Positions 51,967 through 62,544 are shown, numbered from the stretch's first letter. The stretch is DNA of 64,000 nt from Acetobacter sp. (GCF_022483985.1 NZ_JAKVME010000001.1:248001-312000); one strand, 5' to 3'. Notes: a model not told the origin generated them from the letters alone. Made by a program: numbers and translations.

Positions 51967-52214
51967 GAAACGCAGGGATAGATATTGAAAAGCGTAACTG
52001 CCATCCCGAAAACAGGGTTGGGAGTCAGAAATATTTTCTGTGCTCTGTTTTGGTTTTCAGGTAAAAAATAGAATATTATTGATTTTTATTTTTCTATATT
52101 TGTAAATAACCTGATATAAAAATCCATTATAATATATGTGAGCATTTCTGATGTGATTTTCACGGTGATCCAATTCATTCTTGAGGGGCGTGTTTCTCTC
52201 AGGATCATCGGATA

Positions 52215-53333
52215 ATGCCTGTCGAATTTATTGGTTATGTCAGTGCTCAGGAGCAAACGGAGGTTGTTGGCCCCAATGGGCCTGCTGTCGATCCCGATTA
52301 TATTGCCGGAAGCGCCCTTCTGCAGGAACGGGGCGGTTTCGATCGGGCGCTGGTCGCGTTTCACTCGACTTCGCCCGACAGTCTGCTTGTCGCACAGCAC
52401 GCTGCGTCCGCAACAAGAAAGCTGGGGTTGCTGATTGCTCATCGTCCCGGTTTTGTTGCGCCCACCCTTGCGGCCCGTCAGTTCGCAACACTGGATCAAC
52501 TGACCGGTGGACGTGTCGCCATGCACGTCATTACAGGTGGAAATGACAGGGAATTGCAGGCCGATGGCGATCACCTGACGAAAGTGGAGCGCTATCGCCG
52601 CGCTGCCGAATATATCCAGATCGTCCGTCAGGAATGGCAGGCGCAAGCGCCGTTTGATCATCACGGCGATTACTATCAGGTCAGGGGCGCCCAGTCGGCT
52701 GTTCTGCCCTTCAATGCTGGCGGCATCCCGATTTATTTTGGCGGGGCTTCTGCTGAAGCCATCGCTGTTACAGGCCAGTATGCTGACGGTTATGCCTTGT
52801 GGGGCGAGCCTCTCAGGGAGGCAGGTGAACTTGTGGAGCAGGTGAAAAGCGCAGCCGCCCGACATGGAAGGCGGATCAGATTTTCTGTTTCCTTCCGGCC
52901 GATCATAGAAAAGACGGAAGAGCTTGCATGGGAGCGGGCCGCCGCCATTCAGGAAACTCTTGAGAAAAGGCAGGAAGAAACGCAGGAACCGACAGGGATT
53001 GGTCTTGATCGCGCTGGCCGGAAACCGTCTTCCGAAAATCTGCCGACGAACGAAGGATCAAGACGTCTTCAGAAAATTGCATCCAGAAGCAACCGCCATG
53101 ATGAACGGCTCTGGACGGGTGTTGCTCAGGCGACTGGTGGCCGATGGAACTCCACGGCGCTGGTCGGAACCGCGGATCAGGTCGCGGAAAGCCTGCTCCA
53201 TTATTACAGGATCGGAATCGAGACTTTTCTGATCCGTGGGTTTGATCCTCTTTCCGATGCCCTGATTTATGGAAACGACCTGATCCCCCGCGTGAGGGCG
53301 CTTGTTGAGCGTGAAGAGCGATGTGGAAGATAG
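52215..53333 (+). CDS. LLM-class flavin-dependent monooxygenase, SsuD-like
   Basis: A 372-residue luciferase-like monooxygenase using reduced FMN and oxygen. Family features: LLQERGGFDRALVAFHS, LLIAHRPGFVAPTLAARQFATLDQLTGGRVAMHVITGG-type sequence with HVITGG, DEYYQVRGA-like DYYQVRGAQS, IPIYFGGASAEAI, GQYADGYALWGEP, and RWNSTALVGTADQVAESL near the C-terminus. The closest known relatives are alkanesulfonate monooxygenases, which release sulfite from sulfonates. The TonB-dependent receptor gene follows after 57 bp and is probably co-transcribed. No reductase gene is adjacent. Confidence 0.88.
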   Translation: MPVEFIGYVSAQEQTEVVGPNGPAVDPDYIAGSALLQERGGFDRALVAFHSTSPDSLLVAQHAASATRKLGLLIAHRPGFVAPTLAARQFATLDQLTGGRVAMHVITGGNDRELQADGDHLTKVERYRRAAEYIQIVRQEWQAQAPFDHHGDYYQVRGAQSAVLPFNAGGIPIYFGGASAEAIAVTGQYADGYALWGEPLREAGELVEQVKSAAARHGRRIRFSVSFRPIIEKTEELAWERAAAIQETLEKRQEETQEPTGIGLDRAGRKPSSENLPTNEGSRRLQKIASRSNRHDERLWTGVAQATGGRWNSTALVGTADQVAESLLHYYRIGIETFLIRGFDPLSDALIYGNDLIPRVRALVEREERCGR

Positions 53334-53390
53334 AATCATAGAATATTCAAAAACACACTCTTCTGTCATTGTTTTTCGGGGATAATCTTT

Positions 53391-55574
53391 ATGGCCCACA
53401 TTGGGTTGCGTTCTCTTCTGGTCGCCTCACTATCCGGTATTTCTGTAGCACATGCGACAACGCCTCATGTGTCAGGAGGACAGGCAGCACGTAAACATAG
53501 TCCGCAAACGGCGTCAGTGTCGCAGCCTGTCAATAAACCTCCTGTAAAACCAAGGCATGTCACGGGTGGGGCTGAAGTCATCACGGTCAGGACTGTCCGT
53601 AATGCGCCCCGCCTTGCCCGACATGTTCCTCTGGGGGCGCTTGGAAACAAATCCGAATTTGACACGCCTTTTTCCGTCAGCTCTGTTTCTGCCGCCAAAA
53701 TTGAGGCGATGCAGGCATCCGATATCAACGATGTCATGAGGTATGAGCCCGGCGTGCAGGCCAATTCCAACGGAACATCGACGGCCTCAGGCTCCAGTGT
53801 CCGCGTGCGTGGTCTCAATCTGGACTGGACGAACGGTTACAAGATAGACGGGATGGCGATCCCTTACTGGTATATCGATCTGCCTGTCGCAAATTTTGAT
53901 ACCATTCAGGTTTTCAAGGGTGCTTCCGCTTTTATGTACGGTTTTGGATCGCCGGGTGGTGTTCTGGATTATCGTCTGAAAGCCCCGGTGGAAAACAGAA
54001 AGGTCACGGTGGAGGCGGGCTACCGTTCGGATGCTGTGTTCCGGCAGATGCTTGATGTCGGCGGCTCCCTTGATTCTGCCCATCGGGTCCAGACGCGGCT
54101 GACGTTCGCCAGTGAGGTCGGAAATCAGTACAATTCGAGCTTCGTGAGGAATCTTTCGACCTCATTTACGACCGATGTACGGATTACTGACAAACTGCAT
54201 TGGCATTTCAACAGTTTTTATATGAACACCCTGCAGAAAGGCATGGTCAACACCATTGCATCCGCCAACGGGGTGGGAGCCATCCGGACAGTCAGCGGAC
54301 GATCCGTCTTCGGTGCGAAGGATTCATGGAAAACAAACGACATGAAGCGATTCAGTACTGGTTTTGACTGGGAGTTTGCAAAAAACTGGTCTGCTGCCCT
54401 GACCTATGGCTACACTCACCTCAATGAGCAGTTTCCGTCCAACCAGATTACCTTCACAAACCCTAACGGAAATTACTACAATCAGGCATTCGAGCAGATG
54501 CGCGTCCTGACCTATCATCAGGTGGACGCCATCACGCAGGGACATTTCACGACCGGGCCGATCCGTCATGATGTCATCGTCGGGATTACCTGGTTAAGGC
54601 AGATGTTCGATGCGGATGCCAATTCAGGTGCGCTAGGTCCGCTTGAATACGGCAATATCCATGACGGGCGACCAATCATCACGAATGCGGCGCATTTCAA
54701 TCCCCGCATGTATCGCTACATTGACTACCAGCAGGTCGCGCCATTCTGGAGTGATACGTTCAGCTATGGAAAATGGTCCCTGATGGCGGGAGCCCGTTAC
54801 ACGGATTATCTGGAGAACGATTATTCGAAAACAGGGAGTCGGACGGCAGCCCATCGTAATAATCCGGTCACGCCCATCGTCTCGCTGAGTTATAAGATCA
54901 CGCCTGAAATCAATGCTTACTTCAGTTGGGTGCAGGCCATGCAGGCGGGCGGGCAGGCTGGTTCGAGCAATGTGAACTACCTGCAGGTGTTCGGGCCGAT
55001 GCGGAGCGATCAGTACGAGGCGGGTATCAAGGTCCAGAGAAAAACATTTAGTGGTACACTCGCTGTTTTTCGCATGGATACAGGTGCCGCCTATACGAAT
55101 GCCCAGAATTATTACGTGCAGGATGGCAAGTCCCGCTATCAGGGTGTGGAGGCATCCGCGTCGTGGCTGCTGACACGGGATCTGAACGTCAACGGGAGCC
55201 TTGCCTATCTGGATGCCCGTTACGTGAAAGCGGCAGCCGGTTACGCAGGCCACAAGCTGGAAGCCGTCGCGCCTTTTCAGGCGGCGTTCAACGCCGATTA
55301 CCGGATACGGCCAGTCAAGGGGCTCAGCGTGAACGCCGGTTTCAATTTTGTCTCCCGGAACTGGCTTGATGCCGCCAACACAATCCGCCTTCCATCCTAC
55401 ATCGTGGGGAATGTGGGAGCCTCGTACGCCGTGAATGTCGGTGGACATCCGATGGTCTTCCGCGCGGCCGTCGAGAATATCGGGAATGTGCGCTACTGGC
55501 TGAGCCGGGGGAACCGGAATCTGTTCCCCGGTGCGCCTCGTACTGTAACGCTGAGCGCCCGCTTCGATTTATAG
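53391..55574 (+). CDS. TonB-dependent outer membrane receptor
   Basis: A 727-residue receptor with a signal peptide (cleavage near VAHA), a periplasmic N-terminal stretch of about 80 residues, the plug (TPFSVSSVSAAKIEAMQ, NDVMRYEPGVQANS, VRVRGLNLDWTNGYKIDGM, VQVFKGAS-like QVFKGASAFMYGFGSPGG) and a beta-barrel ending RTVTLSARFDL. It resembles siderophore-type receptors. The pairing with an SsuD-like enzyme and the absence of siderophore genes or a visible Fur box suggest another ligand, perhaps a sulfur or organic compound. No TonB box is assigned with confidence. Confidence 0.9.
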   Translation: MAHIGLRSLLVASLSGISVAHATTPHVSGGQAARKHSPQTASVSQPVNKPPVKPRHVTGGAEVITVRTVRNAPRLARHVPLGALGNKSEFDTPFSVSSVSAAKIEAMQASDINDVMRYEPGVQANSNGTSTASGSSVRVRGLNLDWTNGYKIDGMAIPYWYIDLPVANFDTIQVFKGASAFMYGFGSPGGVLDYRLKAPVENRKVTVEAGYRSDAVFRQMLDVGGSLDSAHRVQTRLTFASEVGNQYNSSFVRNLSTSFTTDVRITDKLHWHFNSFYMNTLQKGMVNTIASANGVGAIRTVSGRSVFGAKDSWKTNDMKRFSTGFDWEFAKNWSAALTYGYTHLNEQFPSNQITFTNPNGNYYNQAFEQMRVLTYHQVDAITQGHFTTGPIRHDVIVGITWLRQMFDADANSGALGPLEYGNIHDGRPIITNAAHFNPRMYRYIDYQQVAPFWSDTFSYGKWSLMAGARYTDYLENDYSKTGSRTAAHRNNPVTPIVSLSYKITPEINAYFSWVQAMQAGGQAGSSNVNYLQVFGPMRSDQYEAGIKVQRKTFSGTLAVFRMDTGAAYTNAQNYYVQDGKSRYQGVEASASWLLTRDLNVNGSLAYLDARYVKAAAGYAGHKLEAVAPFQAAFNADYRIRPVKGLSVNAGFNFVSRNWLDAANTIRLPSYIVGNVGASYAVNVGGHPMVFRAAVENIGNVRYWLSRGNRNLFPGAPRTVTLSARFDL

Positions 55575-55927
55575 AAGCCGGATTCCTCGTGAAGGGTGCC
55601 GGTTCCTGATCCCACCGAACGCCCGCTCTCTTCACTGCGGAAGAGACGGGTCTGGCGCGGCTTTTATCAGGCGCTCCTCGACAGCCAGATCCGCCGACAA
55701 GGGTCGATGAAGTGGAGCGGCTGCAAACCACGATAAAACCGCGCAGGCCATTCCGTCGCAAGGCGAAATGTTCTAGGACGCTCCAAAGACCATATGGAGC
55801 GTGTCCGTTCAGTCATTGCATCGCGCTGGACCGCGCGAAGGCCTTGCGATGACCTCGCTGCTCTCCAATGGTCGACATGATGAGGCTCGTCACAGCCGGA
55901 TTTTGAGCAGAAAGAGGAAGCGCGCCC
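55575..55927. other. Intergenic region upstream of purB
   Basis: About 350 bp without a recognised gene. A palindrome-like CGCTCCAAAGACCATATGGAGCG is present near 55779-55801. The 3-prime part carries the AGAGGAAG ribosome-binding site of purB. Short open frames here show no family resemblance. Confidence 0.5.
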
Positions 55928-57277
55928 ATGGTGCCTCGCTACACACGACCCGCAATGCTGGCTATCTGGGCCCCCGAAAACCGTTACCGGATCTGGTTCG
56001 AAATCGAGGCTCTGGCATGTGAGGCGATGGCCGAACTGGGCGAGATTCCCAAAGAGTCAGCGCAGACCATCCGCGAGAAGGGCGACGCCGCGATGGCCGC
56101 GTTCTCACAGGCCGATCTCGATCGTATCGACGCGATCGAGGCCGAGACCCGTCACGATGTGATCGCCTTCCTGACGTGGCTCGCGGAAAAGATCGGGCCG
56201 GACAGCCGCTTCGTGCATCTCGGCATGACATCGTCCGATGTGCTCGACACCTGCCTCTCGGTCCAGCTCACACAGGCGACCGATCTTCTGCTGGCTGACC
56301 TCGATACGGTTCTGGCCGCGCTGAAGAAGCAGGCTTTCGAACACAAATACACGCTGACCATCGGCCGTAGCCACGGTATCCATGCCGAACCGACCTCGTT
56401 CGGTCTCAAGATGGCCGGTCATTACGCCGAATTCGAGCGCAACAGGACGCGTCTTGTGACGGCTCGCGCCGAGATCGCCACCTGCGCCATCTCCGGTGCT
56501 GTCGGCACGTTCGCGCATCTCGATCCGCGTGTTGAAGCCTATGTCGCCGACAAGCTGGGCCTTCAGGCGGAGCCGGTTTCCACGCAGGTCATTCCCCGCG
56601 ACCGTCATGCAGCCTATTTCTGCGCACTGGGCGTCATCGCCAGCGGGATCGAACGTCTGGCGACGGAAGTGCGCCATCTCCAGCGTTCGGAAGTACGCGA
56701 GGCGGAAGAGTTCTTCCACAAGGGTCAGAAGGGCTCCTCCGCGATGCCGCACAAGCGGAATCCGGTCCTGTCCGAGAACCTGACAGGTCTGGCGCGTCTG
56801 GTGCGTGCCGCTGTCATCCCCGCGCTTGAGAATGTGGCGCTGTGGCATGAACGCGACATCAGCCACTCCTCGGTCGAGCGCAACATCTGCCCGGATGCGA
56901 CGATCGGCCTCGACTTCGCGCTGGCCCGTCTGGCGGGCATGATGGACAAGCTGCTGGTCTATCCGGACCAGATGGCCGCTAACATTGAAAGCCTTGGTGG
57001 TGTCGTGCATTCCGGCGAGGTGCTGCTGGCTCTGGCCCGTGCGGGCGTGCTGCGTGAGGACGCCTACCGTATTGTGCAGCGTTGCGCGATGGAGACATGG
57101 ACCAAGCTCGGTAAGCCGGACTTCAGGACCTTCCGCGAGAATCTGGACGCTGATCCGGAAATCGCCGGACGGATCGCGCCGGAAGTGCTGGATGCCGCCA
57201 TGGACAGCCGCTCTCATCTGAAAGCCGTTGATGAGCGTTACAAACTGATCTTCGGCGAAGCGGGTCCGCAGGCCTGA
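55928..57277 (+). CDS. purB: Adenylosuccinate lyase
   Basis: A 449-residue member of the fumarase/aspartase superfamily. It catalyses two purine steps: release of fumarate from SAICAR and from adenylosuccinate. Motifs: MLAIWAPENRYRIWFEIE, HDVIAFLTWLAE, FVHLGMTSSDVLDT, GRSHGIHAEPTSFGLK and the signature GSSAMPHKRNP, then ERDISHSSVERN. AGAGGAAG precedes the ATG. A terminator follows, so it is separate from the purC-purL genes 0.9 kb downstream. Confidence 0.97.
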   Translation: MVPRYTRPAMLAIWAPENRYRIWFEIEALACEAMAELGEIPKESAQTIREKGDAAMAAFSQADLDRIDAIEAETRHDVIAFLTWLAEKIGPDSRFVHLGMTSSDVLDTCLSVQLTQATDLLLADLDTVLAALKKQAFEHKYTLTIGRSHGIHAEPTSFGLKMAGHYAEFERNRTRLVTARAEIATCAISGAVGTFAHLDPRVEAYVADKLGLQAEPVSTQVIPRDRHAAYFCALGVIASGIERLATEVRHLQRSEVREAEEFFHKGQKGSSAMPHKRNPVLSENLTGLARLVRAAVIPALENVALWHERDISHSSVERNICPDATIGLDFALARLAGMMDKLLVYPDQMAANIESLGGVVHSGEVLLALARAGVLREDAYRIVQRCAMETWTKLGKPDFRTFRENLDADPEIAGRIAPEVLDAAMDSRSHLKAVDERYKLIFGEAGPQA

Positions 57278-57282
57278 TTGAT

Positions 57283-57318
57283 CCTGAACCGTCTTTCTGT
57301 AAAGGCGGTTCAGGCTTT
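57283..57318 (+). terminator. Terminator after purB
   Basis: CCTGAACCGTCTTT pairs with AAAGGCGGTTCAGG around a 4-base loop (57283-57314), followed by CTTTTGG, six bases after the purB stop. Confidence 0.7.
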
Positions 57319-57347
57319 TGGTGGTGCGTGATTGTGGACGATCTCGG

Positions 57348-57941
57348 ATGAATCTGATCGAACAGCGTCGGCATATGCTGACAGGTTCCTGTTACAATGA
57401 TCTGACGCCTGAGCTGGTTGAGGCACGAGCGCGTGCCGTTCGTCTCTCGGATTGTTATAACGACAGTCTTGGTCGTCCGCAGGATGAGCGTGAGCAACTG
57501 CTGCGAACGCTCCTGCATCATGTGGGCAATGGAGCTCATTTCGAGCCGCGTTTCCGGTGCGAGTTCGGCTTCAATATTTCCATCGGTGAAAAATTCTACG
57601 CCAATTTCGACTGCATCATTCTTGATGCCGCGACGGTGTCCATCGGGGACAATGTGCTGTTTGGCCCTCGGGTTGGTATCTACACGGCCAATCACGCGAT
57701 TGATCCGGAGGAGCGCGCCGCCGGGGCCTGTTACGCCCGGTCCGTGGTGATCGGCAACCGTGTCTGGATCGGGGCCGGTGTCCACATCAATCAGGGCGTC
57801 ACGATCGGCGATAACAGCGTTATCGGGTCGGGGAGTGTTGTGACGAAGGATATTCCGCCCAACGTCATCGCGGCGGGTGTGCCGTGTCGGGTCATACGGC
57901 CCATCACTGTGGACGATCGAACCGGTTTTTTGACTTTTTAA
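57348..57941 (+). CDS. Hexapeptide-repeat O-acetyltransferase (maltose/galactoside acetyltransferase type)
   Basis: About 197 residues from ATG 57348. The N-terminal Mac domain (MLTGSCYNDLTPELVEARARA) is followed by a left-handed beta-helix with hexapeptide repeats (NISIGEKFYANFDCIILD, VSIGDNVLFGPRVGIYT), the catalytic His in NHAIDPEER, VVIGNRVWIGAGV, and GVTIGDNSVIGSGSVVTKDIPPNVIAAGVPC-type coils. It transfers acetyl from acetyl-CoA to a sugar hydroxyl. Ribosome-binding site is weak. Substrate unknown. Confidence 0.88.
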   Translation: MNLIEQRRHMLTGSCYNDLTPELVEARARAVRLSDCYNDSLGRPQDEREQLLRTLLHHVGNGAHFEPRFRCEFGFNISIGEKFYANFDCIILDAATVSIGDNVLFGPRVGIYTANHAIDPEERAAGACYARSVVIGNRVWIGAGVHINQGVTIGDNSVIGSGSVVTKDIPPNVIAAGVPCRVIRPITVDDRTGFLTF

Positions 57942-58176
57942 GCCGATTCTGTGCCGTTTCGACCGGCTTTCGGTGTAAAATAACATGCATAAAATATACA
58001 TTTTAAATTCTGGCGCGGTTCCTCAGGACGGGGACGGGCGCGTTTATCCAACCGGGCTGTATCATCTCGCTTAGAAGGCTGCTAAGAGGCAGCCGCAGGA
58101 GGCCTGTATCGGGCCGGAAAACTGCGGGTGGGTCTGTTCCAGTCTTCCCGCAAGCCGAAAGTGAGCAAAGACGATC

Positions 58177-58941
58177 ATGGCCCGCCGCCGCCAGCTGTAT
58201 GAAGGTAAAGCCAAAATCCTGTTTGAAGGTCCGGAGCCCGGAACCCTCGTGCAGTATTTCAAGGACGACGCCACGGCAGGAAATGGCGCGAAACATGGCA
58301 TCATCACCGGCAAGGGTGTGCTGAACAACCGCATCAGCGAATATATCATGATGCGGTTGCAGGAGATCGGCATCCCGACACACTTCATCCGCCGGATCAA
58401 CATGCGGGAGCAGTTGATCCGTGAAGTGGAGATCATTCCGCTGGAGATCGTGATCCGCAATATCGCTGCGGGCAGCATCGCCAAGCGTCTGGGAATTCCT
58501 GAAGGCACCCGCCTGCCGCGCGCCATCGTCGAATATTACTACAAGAATGATTCCCTCAATGACCCGATGGTCGCCGAGGAACATATCACCGCGTTCGGCT
58601 GGGCCGGTCCGCACGATATGGATGATATGGTCTCCATGTCGCTGCGGGTGAATGATTTCCTGACCGGCCTGTTCGCGGGTGTCGGGATTTCGCTGGTCGA
58701 TTTCAAGCTGGAGTTCGGACGTGTCTGGGAGAACGAGGAGATGCGCATCATCCTCGCGGATGAAATCTCTCCCGATAACTGCCGTCTGTGGGACTCCAAG
58801 ACGAATGAGAAGCTCGACAAGGACCGTTTCCGTCGGGATATGGGTCAGGTCGAGGAAGCCTATCAGGAGGTCGCCCGTCGTCTCGGCATTCTGCCCGAGG
58901 CTGGCAATGGCGATCTCAAAGGTTCTGAAACAATGCAGTAA
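58177..58941 (+). CDS. purC: Phosphoribosylaminoimidazole-succinocarboxamide synthase
   Basis: A 254-residue SAICAR synthetase joining CAIR and aspartate with ATP. It has [54 protein letters not shown] sequence, [33 protein letters not shown] catalytic segment and [15 protein letters not shown]. It is first in the purC-purS-(secreted protein)-purQ-purL cluster, 235 bp after the acetyltransferase. Confidence 0.97.
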   Translation: MARRRQLYEGKAKILFEGPEPGTLVQYFKDDATAGNGAKHGIITGKGVLNNRISEYIMMRLQEIGIPTHFIRRINMREQLIREVEIIPLEIVIRNIAAGSIAKRLGIPEGTRLPRAIVEYYYKNDSLNDPMVAEEHITAFGWAGPHDMDDMVSMSLRVNDFLTGLFAGVGISLVDFKLEFGRVWENEEMRIILADEISPDNCRLWDSKTNEKLDKDRFRRDMGQVEEAYQEVARRLGILPEAGNGDLKGSETMQ

Positions 58942-58995
58942 GCACGCCGTTCAGGGTGTGTTTGAAAGAGTAAGGCCGGAAGGCCGGAGGGCGGT

Positions 58996-59238
58996 ATGAA
59001 GGTTCGCGTGACTGTTTCTCTGAAAGAGGGTGTGCTTGACCCGCAGGGGAAGGCCATTGGCCACGCCCTTCATGTTCTGGAATTCCCGGAAGTGAAGGAA
59101 GTCCGGGTCGGTAAAGTGATCGAGCTGGACGTCGATGGCTCGGACGCCGCACAGGTCGAGGCGCGCGCCACCGAGATGGCGAAGCAGCTTCTCGCCAATG
59201 AAGTGATCGAGGACTTTGCAGTGGAGGTGGTGAAATGA
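58996..59238 (+). CDS. purS: Phosphoribosylformylglycinamidine synthase subunit PurS
   Basis: An 80-residue bridging subunit of the three-part FGAM synthase. It has VRVTVSLKEGVLDPQGKAIGHALHVLEF at the start and VRVGKVIELDVDG, then LANEVIEDFAVEV at the end. GGAGG precedes the ATG. It links the glutaminase PurQ to PurL. Its stop overlaps the next gene by four bases. Confidence 0.96.
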   Translation: MKVRVTVSLKEGVLDPQGKAIGHALHVLEFPEVKEVRVGKVIELDVDGSDAAQVEARATEMAKQLLANEVIEDFAVEVVK

Positions 59239-59639
59239 ACCGTTTTTCCGCGTTTTCGACTGTCCTTCTTCTGGCATCCGGTCTGTTCGCCGCTGATGCC
59301 GCCATGGCGCAGCGCGTCTCGCCGATGACGTCCGGCAATTTCGGCCGCATCTGCACGCGCCCTGCTGGCGCTTCCGTGTGTGACGCCTATATTTCCGGCG
59401 TTGCGGACGCAGGCGCTCTGGCAAAGATCAATGACCGTAACGAGGGCGACCCGAACGCTCCTGCGGGGTTCTGTGTTCCGGCGACAGAAACGAGCGCCAC
59501 CATGCGCGGCAAGGTCATCACCTGGCTGAAGGCGCACAAGGACGTTCTGCAGAAACCTGTTGGTGAAGGCGTCTTTGCCGCGCTGCATGATTCCTACCCC
59601 TGCGCTGCCTCCTCCAAGCCTGCGGAACAGAAGAAATGA
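59235..59639 (+). CDS. Rap1a/Tai-like small secreted protein inside the pur operon
   Basis: A 134-residue protein with a signal peptide (cleavage after AAMA, mature from QRVSPM). The mature part has four cysteines and the Rap1a/Tai-family layout: [12 protein letters not shown], then [45 protein letters not shown] in short order, with paired Cys residues. Known members are periplasmic, some being type VI immunity proteins, but many are of unknown function. Four-base overlaps couple it to purS before and purQ after, so it is made whenever FGAM synthase is. A role in purine synthesis is unlikely given its export. The C-terminus is Lys-rich. Confidence 0.75.
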   Translation: MNRFSAFSTVLLLASGLFAADAAMAQRVSPMTSGNFGRICTRPAGASVCDAYISGVADAGALAKINDRNEGDPNAPAGFCVPATETSATMRGKVITWLKAHKDVLQKPVGEGVFAALHDSYPCAASSKPAEQKK

Positions 59640-60337
59640 AAGCCGGTATCGTCGTTTTTCCGGGGACCAACCGGGAGCGCGATATGGCGATCGCCCTGAA
59701 GGCGGTGACCGGTCACGCTCCGAAAATCCTCTGGCACCGGGACACCGGGCTTCCCGAGCTTGATCTCGTCGTACTGCCCGGCGGCTTCAGCTATGGCGAT
59801 TATCTTCGCTGTGGCGCGATGGCCGCGCATTCACCGATCATGCGGGAAATCCGTGCATTTGCCGAAAAGGGTGGTCACATTCTGGGCGTCTGCAACGGCT
59901 TCCAGATCCTGACGGAAACCGGCCTGCTGCCCGGTGCGCTGCTGAAGAATGCTGGTTTGCGCTTCCTGTCGCAGGACTGTCATCTCCGCGTCGAGAACGC
60001 CGAAACGCCGTTCACGTCCCGCTGGAAGAAAGGCGACGTGTTCCGCACGCCGCTCGCCCACGGTGACGGCAACTATGTCGCGGATGCCGAGACGCTGAAG
60101 GCGCTTCAGGGCGAAAATCGCGTGGCGTTCCGTTATGCCGCGCCGAACGGCAAGGTGGACGCGGCTGACCGCGACTGCAACCCGAACGGCAGCCTCGACG
60201 CCATCGCTGGTATCCTGAGCCCCAATTCCCGCATCTGCGGTATGATGCCGCATCCGGAAGACCTCGTTGATCCGCTGATGGGCGGTGAAGACGGCAAGCC
60301 CCTGTTCGACAGTCTGGTGGAGGCGCTGGTCCGATGA
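59636..60337 (+). CDS. purQ: Phosphoribosylformylglycinamidine synthase, glutaminase subunit PurQ
   Basis: A 233-residue class I glutamine amidotransferase supplying ammonia to PurL. It has [33 protein letters not shown], the nucleophile Cys86 in [11 protein letters not shown], and the His-Glu pair in [16 protein letters not shown]. Four-base overlaps link it to both neighbours. Confidence 0.97.
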   Translation: MKAGIVVFPGTNRERDMAIALKAVTGHAPKILWHRDTGLPELDLVVLPGGFSYGDYLRCGAMAAHSPIMREIRAFAEKGGHILGVCNGFQILTETGLLPGALLKNAGLRFLSQDCHLRVENAETPFTSRWKKGDVFRTPLAHGDGNYVADAETLKALQGENRVAFRYAAPNGKVDAADRDCNPNGSLDAIAGILSPNSRICGMMPHPEDLVDPLMGGEDGKPLFDSLVEALVR

Positions 60338-62544
60338 GCAGCAAGCAGAAAGCGGTCAACGCCGATCTGGCGCGTGAATTCGGCCTGTCGGCTGAGGAAT
60401 ATGATCGCGTCCTCGCCATCATGGGCCGTACGCCGAGTTTCACGGAGTTGGGTGTGTTCTCGGTCATGTGGTCCGAGCACTGTTCCTACAAGTCATCCCG
60501 CAAGTGGCTGCGGACCCTGCCGACCACAGCGCCGTGGGTCATTCACGGTCCCGGCGAGAACGCCGGTGTGGTCGATATCGGACAGGGACTGGCCGCCATC
60601 TTCAAGATGGAAAGTCACAACCACCCGTCCTTCATCGAGCCCTATCAGGGCGCGGCGACGGGTGTGGGCGGCATCCTGCGTGATGTGTTCACCATGGGCG
60701 CGCGTCCGGTCGCCAACCTGAACGCCCTGCGTTTCGGTTCGCCGGAAACACCCCGCACACGTCAGATCGTGGACGGTGTGGTGCGCGGTATCGGTGGGTA
60801 TGGCAACTGCGTCGGCGTGCCGACGGTGGGCGGCGAAGTGAACTTCCACCCGGCCTATGACGGCAACCCGCTGGTCAACGCCATGACGGTCGGCGTCGCC
60901 CGTCAGGACAGAATATTTCTGTCGGCTGCGGCGGGTATCGGCAATCCGGTGGTCTATGTCGGTTCCAAGACGGGCCGCGACGGTATCCATGGCGCGACCA
61001 TGTCCTCCGCCGAGTTCGACGAGAACGCTCTGGCCAAGCGCCCGACCGTGCAGGTCGGCGACCCGTTCGTCGAGAAGCTGCTGATCGAGGCATGTCTTGA
61101 ACTGATGGCGACCGATGCGATCGTCGCCATTCAGGATATGGGCGCTGCCGGTCTGACCTCCTCGTCTGTCGAAATGGCAGGCAAGGGTGGGGTCGGCATC
61201 GACCTCGACCTCGACGCCGTGCCGCAGCGTGAGCCGAACATGACGGCCTATGAGATGATGCTCTCCGAGAGTCAGGAGCGCATGCTCATCGTCATCAAAC
61301 CGGAACGTACAGAGGTCGCCCGTGCGATCTTCGAGAAGTGGGAACTGGATTTCGCGGTCATCGGTCATCTGACCGACACCGGCAACATCGTCGTGCGCCA
61401 CAAGGGACAGGTCGAAGCCGAGATTCCGCTGGACCCGCTGGCGGAGCAGGCGCCGGTCTACGATCGTCCGACCGCGCCTCTGCCCGCACCGGAGCCGGTT
61501 GGTGACATCCATGATCCGCTTGGTCTGGAGCAGACGCTCATCCGTCTGGTCGGCTGTCCGGATCTCGCATCCCGCGCCTGGATCTGGAACCAGTATGACA
61601 GCACGGTCGGCGGTCAGACCGTACGCCGTCCGGGTGGGGCGGATGCCGCTATCGTCAAGATCGAGGACACGTCCATTGGTCTGGCGCTGACCACGGACTG
61701 CACGCCGCGTTACTGCCGCGCCAACCCGAAGAAGGGTGGCGCGCAGGCGGTGGCCGAGGCATGGCGTAACATCACGGCGACCGGCGCGCGTCCGCTGGCC
61801 GTGACGGACAACCTGAACTTCGGTAACCCCGAGAAGCCCGAGATCATGGCGCAGTTCGTCGGCGCTATCGAAGGTATCGGTGACGCCTGCCGTGCGCTCG
61901 ACTTCCCGATCGTGAGCGGTAACGTCTCGCTCTACAACGAGACCCGCAATCCGGACGGCACCACTTCGGCCATCCTGCCGACCCCGGCTCTCGGTGGTCT
62001 GGGTGTTCTGGATGACGTCACGAAAAACGTCGGTCTCGGCATGCCTGAGAATGGCACGCTGATTCTCGTCGGTGAGACGAAAGGCCATCTCGGCCAGTCG
62101 CTCTGGCTGCGCGAGATTCTCGGTCGCGAAACGGGTGACGCGCCGGATGTTGATCTGACTGCCGAGCGTCGCAACGGCGACTTCGTGCGTGAGCAGATCC
62201 AGTCGGGCGCCGTGAAAGCCTGTCATGACGTGGCGGATGGTGGCATCCTGATCACCGTCGCCGAGATGGTCATGGCGACCGGCAACGGCTGCACGCTTGA
62301 GCCGGCCCAGTCCGGCATGCGTCCGGAAGCGTTCTGGTTCGGCGAGGATCAGTCGCGCTATCTGGTGGCGGTCGAAGGGGACGGCGTGGCGTTCCTGTCA
62401 GCAGCGGAAAAGGCTGGCGTTCCGGCGCGTGTGGCGGCAACCATTGGTGGTGAGGGGCTGACGCTTCCCAGTGGGGCCGTTGTTTCAGCGGCCCGCCTGA
62501 CGGTTGCGAACAGCGCGTTTTTCCCGAACCTGATGGAGCGCTGA
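60334..62544 (+). CDS. purL: Phosphoribosylformylglycinamidine synthase subunit PurL
   Basis: A 736-residue small-type PurL that makes FGAM from FGAR, ATP and ammonia. It has the N-terminal [50 protein letters not shown] ATP site, [27 protein letters not shown], and in the second half [29 protein letters not shown] and [16 protein letters not shown]. Acts with PurS and PurQ, encoded immediately upstream. Confidence 0.98.
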   Translation: MSSKQKAVNADLAREFGLSAEEYDRVLAIMGRTPSFTELGVFSVMWSEHCSYKSSRKWLRTLPTTAPWVIHGPGENAGVVDIGQGLAAIFKMESHNHPSFIEPYQGAATGVGGILRDVFTMGARPVANLNALRFGSPETPRTRQIVDGVVRGIGGYGNCVGVPTVGGEVNFHPAYDGNPLVNAMTVGVARQDRIFLSAAAGIGNPVVYVGSKTGRDGIHGATMSSAEFDENALAKRPTVQVGDPFVEKLLIEACLELMATDAIVAIQDMGAAGLTSSSVEMAGKGGVGIDLDLDAVPQREPNMTAYEMMLSESQERMLIVIKPERTEVARAIFEKWELDFAVIGHLTDTGNIVVRHKGQVEAEIPLDPLAEQAPVYDRPTAPLPAPEPVGDIHDPLGLEQTLIRLVGCPDLASRAWIWNQYDSTVGGQTVRRPGGADAAIVKIEDTSIGLALTTDCTPRYCRANPKKGGAQAVAEAWRNITATGARPLAVTDNLNFGNPEKPEIMAQFVGAIEGIGDACRALDFPIVSGNVSLYNETRNPDGTTSAILPTPALGGLGVLDDVTKNVGLGMPENGTLILVGETKGHLGQSLWLREILGRETGDAPDVDLTAERRNGDFVREQIQSGAVKACHDVADGGILITVAEMVMATGNGCTLEPAQSGMRPEAFWFGEDQSRYLVAVEGDGVAFLSAAEKAGVPARVAATIGGEGLTLPSGAVVSAARLTVANSAFFPNLMER

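Noticed and set aside
51967..52214. Fur box upstream of the monooxygenase and TonB-receptor genes
   Set aside because: The region is AT-rich but no repeat matching the GATAAT-type Fur consensus was found.
57942..58176. Purine riboswitch or PurR-like site before purC
   Set aside because: Only a short GGCTGC/GCAGCC hairpin is present; no conserved purine-aptamer core or PurR palindrome was seen.
60493..62226. Minus-strand open frame of 577 codons antisense to purL
   Set aside because: A GC-rich shadow of purL; composition dominated by His, Arg and Asp with no family resemblance.
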